Of a stretch of 64,000 bases of DNA, positions 16,490-23,850 are shown piece by piece. Both the position numbers and the translations under genes were made by a program. The stretch comes from Planctomycetota bacterium. GTDB taxonomy: Bacteria > Planctomycetota > UBA8742 > UBA2392. Each line of letters opens with the position of its first letter. Position 1 is the stretch's first letter. The stretch lies in NCBI GenBank assembly GCA_020638635.1, contig JACKIE010000005.1, positions 150,607 through 214,606 on the forward strand, given 5' to 3'. The notes below the pieces were generated by a model. It saw only the letters and a list, made by a program, of their open reading frames with translations. It was not told the origin of the DNA and ran no database searches.

Positions 16490-17008
16490 GTCGTGGGCAC
16501 GCCAGCGCGACTTTTTCAGATACGCAACCACCTCTGCGCGGTTGTATCGCTCGGCCCAATCAAGCAAAGACTCGCCCTTGACCATCAACTCAGCGTCGGC
16601 CCCACACTCAAGCAGGAAGATTGCGATCTCTTCGTGTCCGTTCAGGATGGCGGGCATCACTGGTGACCAGCCGCATTCGTCGAGTGATCTTGGTGTAGCA
16701 CCGCTCCAGATCAGCAGACGGACGACGTCTTCATGTCCTTTGCTTGCGGCCCAATGCAGCGCGCTTCGTCCCTGGCCAGTCACGTGCAAGACATTTGCGC
16801 CCGCCTCAATGAGCATTTCAACCGCGGCAAAATGGCCGGCATATGCCGCTTCAACTAGAGGCGAATGACCGCATTGTCCATGGGCATTTGGATCCGCGCC
16901 TTTGTCCAGCAGGCGCCTGAGCCGCTCTACGTGCCCTTGACGGGCGGCGGTGCAAAGCCGTTTTCCAAGCGTCCGGTTCACAGGACGAGTCCCCAATGCG
17001 TTCGCCAA
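16487..17008 (-). CDS. Ankyrin-repeat protein
   Basis: 173 residues with about four ankyrin units (for example GHSPLVEAAYAGHFAAVEML, GRSALHWAASKGHEDVVRLL, GWSPVMPAILNGHEEIAIFL). Ankyrin repeats bind proteins. There is no signal peptide, so it is probably cytoplasmic. The longest start is TTG 17008; a GTG at 16981 is an alternative that drops nine residues. It is the only minus-strand gene between 0.9 and 22 kb and is flanked by inverted repeats, which suggests separate arrival. Confidence 0.8.
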   Translation of the reverse strand: MANALGTRPVNRTLGKRLCTAARQGHVERLRRLLDKGADPNAHGQCGHSPLVEAAYAGHFAAVEMLIEAGANVLHVTGQGRSALHWAASKGHEDVVRLLIWSGATPRSLDECGWSPVMPAILNGHEEIAIFLLECGADAELMVKGESLLDWAERYNRAEVVAYLKKSRWRAHD

Positions 17009-17100
17009 TCAAACTCTAACCCGAACAAACGAATGCGGGCTTCAAGACAGAACACGGCCGATGATCTTGTCCTGAGCAAGGCCTGCAAACGAATCCTGGA

Positions 17101-17142
17101 CTCGTCGCGGCCGTCGCGCTCGTTGCGTCGTCGCGTTGAGGC
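17101..17142. repeat. Inverted partner of the ankyrin-gene repeat
   Basis: CGTCGC-rich phased units (GCGCTCGTTGCGTCGTCGCG) matching the reverse complement of 16433-16465 at 29 of 33 positions; the element ends GCAGTTGTAG. Confidence 0.7.
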
Positions 17143-17155
17143 AGTTGTAGTTCTT

Positions 17156-17182
17156 AGTGGCCCTTCGTGGTCCTTCGTGGTT
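17156..17182. repeat. Half copy of the cttcgtgg phased repeat
   Basis: CCCTTCGTGG followed by TCCTTCGTGG, ending just before the start of the Rieske fusion gene; matches one arm of the element at 55460-55542. Confidence 0.6.
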
Positions 17183-17194
17183 GCATAGGCAATC

Positions 17195-18280
17195 ATGGCG
17201 GATGCGAATTGGGTTGAACTGGGTGATGTTGCCGAGCTGCGCGAGCCGGAGTTGCGGGTGGTTGAGGTCGGCAAGCGCAAGTTTGCTTTGTCGTTCAAGG
17301 ACGGGCAGTTCGGCCTGATTGACAACGTCTGCAACCATGTCGGCGGGCCGCTGGGCGACGGGCATCTCGACGGCGACTACGTCGTCTGCCCCTGGCACCA
17401 GTGGAAGTTCCACCGCTGCACCGGCCTTGGCGAACCGGGCTTCGAAGAAGACAAGGTCCCCGGCTTCACGCTGAAAGAAGAAGGCGGCAAGCTGTTCGTT
17501 GACCTGAACTCCGGCACCAAACGCCACAAGGTGCCCCACGAGCCCCACCCGCTGGCGCGCAAAATCGAGCGCGGCGACGGCCCCGTGCGCATCGTTGGCA
17601 TCTCCACCACCGCCATGGACGAGCGCAACCCGCGCTACTCCACCTCCGACGCCATGCTCGAGGTCGCGCTCGAGCACGCCAAGTCCAGCGGCCTCGAAAC
17701 CCGCTACATCCGCCTGAGCGCTTTGAAATTCCGCGCCTGCGAGGGCTACTACTCCAAGGCTGCGCGCGCCTGCACCTGGCCCTGCTCGATCACCCAGATG
17801 GACAGCAAAGACCAGCTCGACCAGGTCTACGAAGCCATCGTGCACTGGGCCGATGTCATCATGGTCGCCACGCCGATCCGCTGGGGCGCCGCCAGTTCGC
17901 TCTACTACAAGATGGTCGAGCGCATGAACTGCATCCAGAACCAGGTGACGATCGCGGACCGGGTAATGCTGCGCAACAAGGTCGCCAGCTTCATCATCAC
18001 CGGCGGCCAGGACAACGTGCAGGGCGTGGCGGGCCAGATGCTGGGCTTTTTCGCTGAAGTAGGCTGCGCCTTCCCGCAGTTCCCGTACGTCGCCCACACC
18101 CGCGGCTGGGATGCCGAGGACATGGCCGAAAACGTCCGCCAGGTCCAGCACAGCGAAAAGCTGCGCGAGGGCGTGCGCGCACTGGTCGATCGCTCGGCCG
18201 CCATGGCGCGAACGCTGCTTGGAACCGAAGCCTGTCAGCCCAAGGTAAACCGCGGCGGCCGCAAAGCCGGCCCGCTGTAG
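17195..18280 (+). CDS. Fusion of a Rieske [2Fe-2S] domain and an NADPH-dependent FMN reductase-like domain
   Basis: 361 residues. Residues 1-110 are a Rieske domain with both cluster motifs: Cys46-N-His48 in VCNHVGGPLG and Cys65-P-W-His68 in VCPWHQWKF. Residues about 120-330 look like a flavodoxin-like reductase (RIVGISTTAMDERNPRYSTS; later VIMVATPIRWGAASSLYYKMVERMN, a flavin-site pattern). A redox enzyme passing electrons between flavin and a cluster is plausible; no partner is nearby. No signal peptide, so cytoplasmic. It has no overlap with the ankyrin gene, and both repeats lie upstream. Confidence 0.85.
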   Translation: MADANWVELGDVAELREPELRVVEVGKRKFALSFKDGQFGLIDNVCNHVGGPLGDGHLDGDYVVCPWHQWKFHRCTGLGEPGFEEDKVPGFTLKEEGGKLFVDLNSGTKRHKVPHEPHPLARKIERGDGPVRIVGISTTAMDERNPRYSTSDAMLEVALEHAKSSGLETRYIRLSALKFRACEGYYSKAARACTWPCSITQMDSKDQLDQVYEAIVHWADVIMVATPIRWGAASSLYYKMVERMNCIQNQVTIADRVMLRNKVASFIITGGQDNVQGVAGQMLGFFAEVGCAFPQFPYVAHTRGWDAEDMAENVRQVQHSEKLREGVRALVDRSAAMARTLLGTEACQPKVNRGGRKAGPL

Positions 18281-18345
18281 CGTGGGGCGGGCTGCCAGCC
18301 CGCCTGGCTTTTCCGAACTGCGGCAGGCTGGCAGCCTGCCCCACG
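18281..18345. repeat. Palindromic repeat of the gggcaggct...agcctgcccc type
   Basis: Outer arms GTGGGGCGGGCT and AGCCTGCCCCAC with inner GGCAGGCTGGCAGCCTGCC; the same type occurs at 31967-32047. Confidence 0.8.
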
Positions 18346-18364
18346 GTTAGCTAGTGTTCCGCCC

Positions 18365-20053
18365 ATGTTCACCGTGTTCACCAGTGTCCTCGGCGGCGTT
18401 GGCCTGTTCCTGCTGGGCATGATCCTGATGACGGACGGCCTGAAAGCCCTGGCCGGCGACGCCCTGCGTTCCATCCTGTCGAAGTACACCACCAACCGCT
18501 GGTCTGCCGTTGGCGCGGGCGCGGGCCTCACCGCCATCGTTCAATCCTCAAGCGCGACCACGGTCGCGACCATCGGCTTTGTTTCGGCGGGCCTGCTGCC
18601 GTTCAGCAATGCCGTCGGTGTCATCATCGGAGCGAACCTGGGCACCACCAGCACAGGCTGGCTGGTCAGCCTGTTGGGCCTGAAGCTGAACGTGGGGCAG
18701 CTGCTGCTGCCGGTGATCGGCTTCGGCGCGTTCGCCAAGCTGGTGACGCGCGGCCGCCTGGCGCAGATCGGCCAGACCCTGGCGGGCTTCGGCGTCATCT
18801 TCGTCGGCATCGACGTGCTACAGGCCGGCATGAAAGAGCTGGCCACGCAGTTCGACCCTTCCACCTGGCCCGAGGCCACGCTTGGCGGCCGCGCGTTGCT
18901 GGTGCTGATCGGCGTCGCCATGACCGTGGTGATGCAGTCCTCCAGCGCCGCCGTGGCGACCACCCTGGCGGCGCTCTCGGGCGGCACCATCGACGTGCAG
19001 CAAGCCGCCGCGCTGGTGGTGGGGCAGAACATCGGCACCACGATCACGGCCGGCATCGCCAGCATCGGCGGCAGCGTGTCCGCCAAGCGCACGGCGCTGG
19101 CGCATATCATTTTTAACCTGGTAACGGCGGCCGTGGCATTCGTGATCCTGCCCTGGTTCACGCACGGCATCGAAGAGTTCGCCGAAGACGGGCTGGGCGG
19201 CGATCACGCCTTGACCATCGCGGCCTTCCACACTGCCTTCAACCTGCTGGGCGCCGCGATCTTCCTGCCGGTGCTGCCGCAGTACTCGCGCTTCATCGAG
19301 CGACGCATCAAGTTGAAAGGCCCGCGCCTGACCCAGCACCTCGACACCAGCCTGCTCAGCGTGCCGGCCGTGGCCGTTGAGGCCGCGCGCAATGTGCTGA
19401 AAGAAATCGCCGCCACGATGTTCGACGACCTGCGCCGCATGCTGGAAGGCGAGCGCAAAATGGCGGCAGGTGGCAGCCTGGAGCAGATCGGCGAGGCGCT
19501 GGCGGAGACTCGCCGCTTCCTGCAGCGCATCCCACCGCCGGAAACCACGGGCTTCGAGTTCCATCGCCAGCTTTCGACCGTGCACGCGCTGGACCACCTG
19601 GAGCGGCTGGTCGAGGACATGCATGAGCCCGAGTCGCTGACCTCCGTGCGGCGCAACGACAGCCTGCGCAAGGTGGGGGAGGACATGGGCGAAATCCTGG
19701 CGCTGCTGGCAAAGCAGCTGCGCGACCCGGACGTTGAACCCGAGGCCCAGGTCGCCGAGGCGTTCTCGCACAAACTGGCCGAAGACCGCCGCACGGCGCG
19801 CCCGGCGATTCTCGAGGCCACGGCCGCCCGGCGCATCGACGCCGAGCAGGCCCTGAAAGAGCTTGCGGCGCAGCGTTGGCTGGACCGGCTGGCATATCAC
19901 ATCTGGCGCTCGGCCCATCACCTGCGCGAGATGACGCGCAAGGAGGCCAAGGCCGCGCCTCCGACATCCGCAGACGCTGGCATGCCCACGCGCATCCTGA
20001 AGCGTGAAGACGTGGAGACACCCGGTGCAAATCCGCCGCCTCCGTCCAACTGA
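18365..20053 (+). CDS. Na/Pi-cotransporter family protein with C-terminal PhoU-like domain
   Basis: 562 residues. The two inverted repeats of the PNaS family each carry the QSSS motif: IVQSSSATTVATIGF near residue 60 and VMQSSSAAVATTLAAL near 190, with the GANLGTT and GQNIGTT segments following. Eight or so membrane helices cover residues 5-310. Residues about 340-540 form a helical PhoU-like cytoplasmic domain. The protein probably moves phosphate with sodium across the inner membrane. The acetyltransferase gene overlaps its 3' end by 29 bases. Confidence 0.9.
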   Translation: MFTVFTSVLGGVGLFLLGMILMTDGLKALAGDALRSILSKYTTNRWSAVGAGAGLTAIVQSSSATTVATIGFVSAGLLPFSNAVGVIIGANLGTTSTGWLVSLLGLKLNVGQLLLPVIGFGAFAKLVTRGRLAQIGQTLAGFGVIFVGIDVLQAGMKELATQFDPSTWPEATLGGRALLVLIGVAMTVVMQSSSAAVATTLAALSGGTIDVQQAAALVVGQNIGTTITAGIASIGGSVSAKRTALAHIIFNLVTAAVAFVILPWFTHGIEEFAEDGLGGDHALTIAAFHTAFNLLGAAIFLPVLPQYSRFIERRIKLKGPRLTQHLDTSLLSVPAVAVEAARNVLKEIAATMFDDLRRMLEGERKMAAGGSLEQIGEALAETRRFLQRIPPPETTGFEFHRQLSTVHALDHLERLVEDMHEPESLTSVRRNDSLRKVGEDMGEILALLAKQLRDPDVEPEAQVAEAFSHKLAEDRRTARPAILEATAARRIDAEQALKELAAQRWLDRLAYHIWRSAHHLREMTRKEAKAAPPTSADAGMPTRILKREDVETPGANPPPPSN

Positions 20054-20474
20054 CCTGGAAGCCTGGGTGCGCATGCGCAACGCCCTGTGGCCCAACCACA
20101 CGGCCGACGAGCTGCGCGCCGACGCCGAGCGCATGCTGGCCGGCGACCCCACACCGTACCTGAAAATCGCCGTCTTCCTGGCCGAGGACGATCAAGGCCT
20201 GTGCGGCTTTCTCGAAGCCAGCCTGCGCGGCAACGCCGAGGGCTGCAGTACCAGCCCGGTCGGCTACATCGAGGGCTGGTACGTGGCGCCTGACCTGCGC
20301 GGCGAGGGGGTGGGCAAAGCGCTGGTGATCGCGGCCGAGGATTGGGCCCGCGCCCAAGGCTGCAGCGAGATGGGCTCCGACGCGCACGCCGACAACGAAC
20401 CCAGCCGCAGGGCGCACCGCGCGCTCGGCTACAAGGAAAAGCGCCCGGTGGTGCACTTCCACAAGCAGCTCTGA
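20025..20474 (+). CDS. GNAT acetyltransferase, aminoglycoside 6'-N-acetyltransferase-like
   Basis: 149 residues from GTG 20025, six bases after GGAG. The start QIRRLRPTDLEAWVRMRNALWP and the later VGYIEGWYVAPDLRGEGVGKAL and HRALGYKEKRPVVHFHK closely resemble the AAC(6')-I group. The acetyl-CoA loop is RGEGVGK. Such genes occur in environmental chromosomes and may have other amine substrates; resistance is not implied. The frame also has a GTG at 20004, but it has no better ribosome site. Confidence 0.75.
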   Translation: MQIRRLRPTDLEAWVRMRNALWPNHTADELRADAERMLAGDPTPYLKIAVFLAEDDQGLCGFLEASLRGNAEGCSTSPVGYIEGWYVAPDLRGEGVGKALVIAAEDWARAQGCSEMGSDAHADNEPSRRAHRALGYKEKRPVVHFHKQL

Positions 20475-20533
20475 CCTTGGCGCGGCCCATAACGGCGCTA
20501 TTCTTGTGGCCCCTGCTTTCCCCTGCATGAGCC

Positions 20534-21922
20534 ATGGAAATCGGTCTCTTTCAACCTGACGGCCGCTGCAACCCCGCGTACCTGAAGCTGGACCTGTACT
20601 GCAAGGGTCTGCGCATCGATGAGTCGTGCGCGCTGGGTGAGGACGCGCGCGAGATTATCCGCAACAGGGCCGGGCTCGGCAGCGGGCTGGAGGTTGTGAT
20701 CGGTGAGGACATGTACACCAACATTCCCGTGGTGGAGTGGTGGGTGCAGAACTCGCCGTACTGGCTGGTGAAACGGGGTCAGGCTCCGCATGCGGTGCCT
20801 GGCCCCGTTTCAGCGGACGCCGGGCCCGCAAAGGGGTCAGGCACCCTGCGGGAGCCAGACCCCATTGCGGGCTACGAAATCTGGCGCGAAAAACGCCCCT
20901 TCGACTACGACGCCTACGACGCGCTCAAACCCGCCGGCAAAGGCCCCTGGCTGGGCAAGCTGGATCGCGCCAACGCCGAGTTGGTTGACACAGTGCGCAT
21001 CCCCGAAGAGCCCAAGTGGTACAAGCAGCGCACCAGCAGCGGCAAGCTGATGCAGCGCATCGGCTGCCTGCAGGGCACCTATCTCGGCATCTACTGGGGC
21101 CCGCGCTGCCAGAACTGGGGCCCCAACGGCGAGAACGAATACTGCAAGTTCTGCACCGAGGGCCAGAACCTCGGCAGCCAGGAAGAGGTCGACAAGAGTA
21201 TTGAAGACGTGGTCGAGACCGTGCTGGCTGCGCGCAAGGAAAGCCGCATCACCTTCGTGCACATCAACACGGGTTTCATCGACAGCAACGACTACTGGGG
21301 GCTGTTCGAGAAAGTCATGCGCGCGGTGAAAGAGCGCACGGGCCTGCTGCTGGGCCTGCAGGCGCCGCCCGACGCGGACTTCGAGAACTACCGCAAGTTC
21401 AAGCAGCTTGGCGTGAACAACGTGAGCCTGTGCTTTGAGGTGATCGACGAGGAGCTGTTCAAGGAGATCGGCCCCGGCAAGGCGCGCCGCAGCGGCCTGA
21501 AACGCTACCTGGACGCCATCGACTTCTGCGCCAACGACGTGGGCTTTGACACCGTGAACGGTGAGATCATCGCCGGCCTTGAGCCCGTGGAGTCAAGCAT
21601 CCGCGCCATTGACTGGATCGTGGACCACGGCGCGATTCCCACGGTGTGTGTGTTCAGGCCGGTGATCGGCGCGGCCTACGGCAAGCGCAAGCCGCCGCGC
21701 GTTGAGGACATGCTACCGGTATTCCAGCACTTCTACCGGCGCTGCATGGAGAAGGGCCTGCCGATTGGCATAGCGCCGAACGTGAAAGTAAGCCTGATCA
21801 TGCTGCCCGAAGAGTGCCGCGGCCTGATGCCCAACCCAGCCGCCTGGCCACTGACCAGGGCCAAGCTATGGCTGATGCGAACCATGTTCGGAGCCTGGTT
21901 CAACGCCCGAGTAAAGGTGTAG
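20534..21922 (+). CDS. Radical SAM superfamily protein with an in-frame palindromic insert
   Basis: 462 residues. The iron-sulphur cysteines are Cys192, Cys204 and Cys207 (CQNWGPNGENEYCKFC), an unusual CX11CX2C spacing compared with the standard CX3CX2C. They are followed by beta-strand and helix units of a TIM barrel (RITFVHINTGFID, LLLGLQAPPDADFENYRKF, GEIIAGLEPVESSIRAID). Residues 80-110 are encoded by two palindromes (20771-20863) and look like an insertion between the N-terminal part and the barrel. No companion gene hints at the substrate. It ends in a hydrophobic basic segment (LTRAKLWLMRTMFGAWFNARVKV, shown only in part of its pattern). Confidence 0.8.
   Translation: MEIGLFQPDGRCNPAYLKLDLYCKGLRIDESCALGEDAREIIRNRAGLGSGLEVVIGEDMYTNIPVVEWWVQNSPYWLVKRGQAPHAVPGPVSADAGPAKGSGTLREPDPIAGYEIWREKRPFDYDAYDALKPAGKGPWLGKLDRANAELVDTVRIPEEPKWYKQRTSSGKLMQRIGCLQGTYLGIYWGPRCQNWGPNGENEYCKFCTEGQNLGSQEEVDKSIEDVVETVLAARKESRITFVHINTGFIDSNDYWGLFEKVMRAVKERTGLLLGLQAPPDADFENYRKFKQLGVNNVSLCFEVIDEELFKEIGPGKARRSGLKRYLDAIDFCANDVGFDTVNGEIIAGLEPVESSIRAIDWIVDHGAIPTVCVFRPVIGAAYGKRKPPRVEDMLPVFQHFYRRCMEKGLPIGIAPNVKVSLIMLPEECRGLMPNPAAWPLTRAKLWLMRTMFGAWFNARVKV
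20771..20863. repeat. Two palindromic repeat units inside the radical-SAM gene
   Basis: Unit 1 (20771-20810) has arms AAACGGGGTCAGGC and GCCTGGCCCCGTTT; unit 2 (20833-20863) has arms GGGGTCAGGC and GCCAGACCCC. Together 93 bases, exactly 31 codons, so the frame is kept. Confidence 0.85.
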
Positions 21923-21988
21923 CGGAGCAGGCAAGTGGCATGCGCTTCCAGACTACGCCAAGGCTACGTCAGGCAGGCCAGCGCATGA

Positions 21989-22075
21989 GTAGTGCCACGC
22001 GCTTCAAGCGCGTGCCCGGCCATGGCCTTGAAGGCCATGGCACCACTCACGGCCTGGAAGGCCTGTGCCACTACT
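21989..22075. repeat. Mosaic of nested palindromes
   Basis: Outer arms AGTAGTGCCAC and GTGCCACTACT enclose three inner units: CGCGCTTCAAGCGCG, CCATGGCCTTGAAGGCCATGG and GGCCTGGAAGGCC. The last bases overlap the stop of the gene at 22071. Confidence 0.85.
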
Positions 22076-23456
22076 GGTTTAGCCACTCTTTCAGTTTTTT
22101 GGTCAGCTCTGGGGTTTCGCCTAAGGTCTTTTCGAACTCGCCACTTTCGGCTTTCCAGGCCATGCACCTGGCTGTGAACCGGGCGAAGGCTTCCCTTAGC
22201 CTGTCGTCCTGCCAGGCCATGGCTGTGAACAGGGCGCCTGTTATGTAGGCCTGCAGGTGGCCGATGCTTTCGTCGTAGCTTGCCGCGCCGTTCAGCTCTT
22301 TCAGCCAGTCCTTGCCGTCGAGCACGCTTTGCACGGCCTCGTCGCGAGTGCCGTCCGCCTTCAGGAACTTGCGCTTCAACTGCTCGGCGAGCCTGCCGTC
22401 CCGCGGGTTCAGCGGGTCGATGTAGTACACCGCGGCGGGCACGGCCTCCATCATCCAGCCGTAGGGTGTGGCCTGGCCGCGGTCCCACTGGCCGGGGAAC
22501 GCGGCGTGGAAGAAGGCGTGGCAGCTTTCGTGCTGGGCGATGCCGACGGTTTTCTCGAAGCCCTGGGCGCAGTTTTCGGCGTTCACGTGGGCGACCTTGT
22601 GCAGGTACGAGTACTCGCCGAAGGGCGAGCCCGGCTGCTCCGGCCGCTCGGCCCAGAGCTGGTTGTACTCGGCGTCCTTGGCGATCACCCACACCTTCAG
22701 GGGCCAGGCGGGCTCGGTGTAGCCTTCCACCAGCAGGTAGCGCGCGCGCATGCATTCAAGCAGCGCGTCCACGCGCTGGCCGATCTCGCAGGCTTCCGCC
22801 AGGGGCAGGTTGGTGCGCAGGCTTACTAAGGTGTACTCCAGCTCGCGTGCCTTGGCCCAGGCGGCGTGGGCATCGTCGCCTTCGTCACCCGCTGGCTTTG
22901 CGTCGCGGTCTAGCGGCTGGGGCGCGTGCGTGGTCCAGCCCCAGTCCCACAGGTGCTTGCCCTCGCTGATCAGCTTGGCGGCGCGCTGTGGTACATACTG
23001 ATCGTGCTTGGGGCGTTCGACGTAGCCGAGGATTTCCGCGGCCTGCTTGTTCCGGTCATCCAGCTTGAGGGCGCGCAGGGCTTCCCAGCCGGCCGTGGAG
23101 GGCATCCCGGCTTTGCGTGCCTCGGCGGCGAAGGCGGCCCAGTCCTTGGCCAGGGCGGCGGCGGCCTTGCCTGTTTCGGTGTTCCGTCCGGTCTCGGCGC
23201 CGGTTGGCTCGCCGGTCTGCTTGCGGCACTCGGGGAACCAGCGGGCGATCAGCTCGCGCAGGGCCGGGCTGTCGTGCTTCTTCAGCGCGGCCGCGACGTC
23301 CTTGCTGAACTTGTCGCGCGCCTTGGGAGCGGTTTTCTCGATCCACTTCTGCTGGGGCTTGTCCAGGGCCGGCAATTCGGGTTTGGGCGCGGCCTGACAC
23401 AGAAGGGCGGTGGCCAGAAGCAGGCCGAGGGCGGCGGGCAGTCGGGTGGTTCTCAT
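22071..23456 (-). CDS. Secreted protein with an HExxH zinc-metallopeptidase motif
   Basis: 461 residues with a signal peptide (LGLLLATALLCQA, cleavage near residue 22). His309-Glu310-Ser-Cys-His313 forms an HExxH motif, and a Glu in the later WMMEAVPA segment (about residue 339) could be the third zinc ligand. The context looks like the DUF1570-type metallopeptidases common in planctomycetes. The N-terminal 200 residues are helical and not recognised. It has no operon partner. Family placement is tentative; the active-site motif is visible. Confidence 0.72.
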   Translation of the reverse strand: MRTTRLPAALGLLLATALLCQAAPKPELPALDKPQQKWIEKTAPKARDKFSKDVAAALKKHDSPALRELIARWFPECRKQTGEPTGAETGRNTETGKAAAALAKDWAAFAAEARKAGMPSTAGWEALRALKLDDRNKQAAEILGYVERPKHDQYVPQRAAKLISEGKHLWDWGWTTHAPQPLDRDAKPAGDEGDDAHAAWAKARELEYTLVSLRTNLPLAEACEIGQRVDALLECMRARYLLVEGYTEPAWPLKVWVIAKDAEYNQLWAERPEQPGSPFGEYSYLHKVAHVNAENCAQGFEKTVGIAQHESCHAFFHAAFPGQWDRGQATPYGWMMEAVPAAVYYIDPLNPRDGRLAEQLKRKFLKADGTRDEAVQSVLDGKDWLKELNGAASYDESIGHLQAYITGALFTAMAWQDDRLREAFARFTARCMAWKAESGEFEKTLGETPELTKKLKEWLNQ

Positions 23457-23603
23457 TACGCGAGCTTACCGAATCCGCGCAGGGGCAAGAAGTGTCGGCA
23501 CCGGTCACTGTTGCGGATCTGCAAGCGGCAGGCCGCCGGTCAAGAACGGCAACGGCGGGCCAAGCGGCCCTAAGCCACCTCGTGTCCGTCGATTAGGCCA
23601 ATT

Positions 23604-23632
23604 TTGGCACCGGGGTTCTCATGGGGTATACT
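23604..23632 (+). promoter_or_regulatory. Strong sigma70-like promoter of the small RNA candidate
   Basis: TTGGCA at 23604-23609, exactly 17 bases of spacer, TATACT at 23627-23632. Start expected near 23639. Confidence 0.7.
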
Positions 23633-23638
23633 GAGCCA

Positions 23639-23735
23639 AGTTGAGGCGGGCGGGCCTGACGTCCGCCTAACCCCTTTCCCCGCGGACGGGAAACGGTAGA
23701 GCAAAGAGCGGGGCGCGAGCCCTGCTCTTTCTATT
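23639..23735 (+). ncRNA. Candidate small RNA of about 97 nucleotides
   Basis: The segment lies between a near-consensus promoter and an intrinsic terminator and holds no reasonable reading frame. It can fold into a 5' hairpin (GGCGGGC pairing with GTCCGCC at 23645-23667), an unpaired C-rich middle and the terminal stem. The next gene begins 116 bases further on, so it could instead be a leader with an attenuator. It does not look like SRP RNA, tmRNA, RNase P RNA or 6S RNA. The 394-base gap from 23457 to 23850 contains nothing else clear. Confidence 0.6.
23703..23735 (+). terminator. Intrinsic terminator of the small RNA candidate
   Basis: AAAGAGCGGGGC / GCCCTGCTCTTT stem with one mismatch and a GCGA-like loop, followed by CTATT. 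Confidence 0.75.
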
Positions 23736-23850
23736 GGTTGGCATCGCGTTTACGGCGTCGATGAGTCCGCGCCCACCGCGCAGCCTTGCAGGCTCTTCAT
23801 CCCGCTGGGGTCGTTGGTATCATCGATCCGTCCTGCATTCGGAAGGCGCG

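Noticed and set aside
16422..17142. A complete integron
   Set aside because: No integrase, no second cassette in direct orientation, and the repeat is inverted. Only the attC-like hairpin is kept as an observation.
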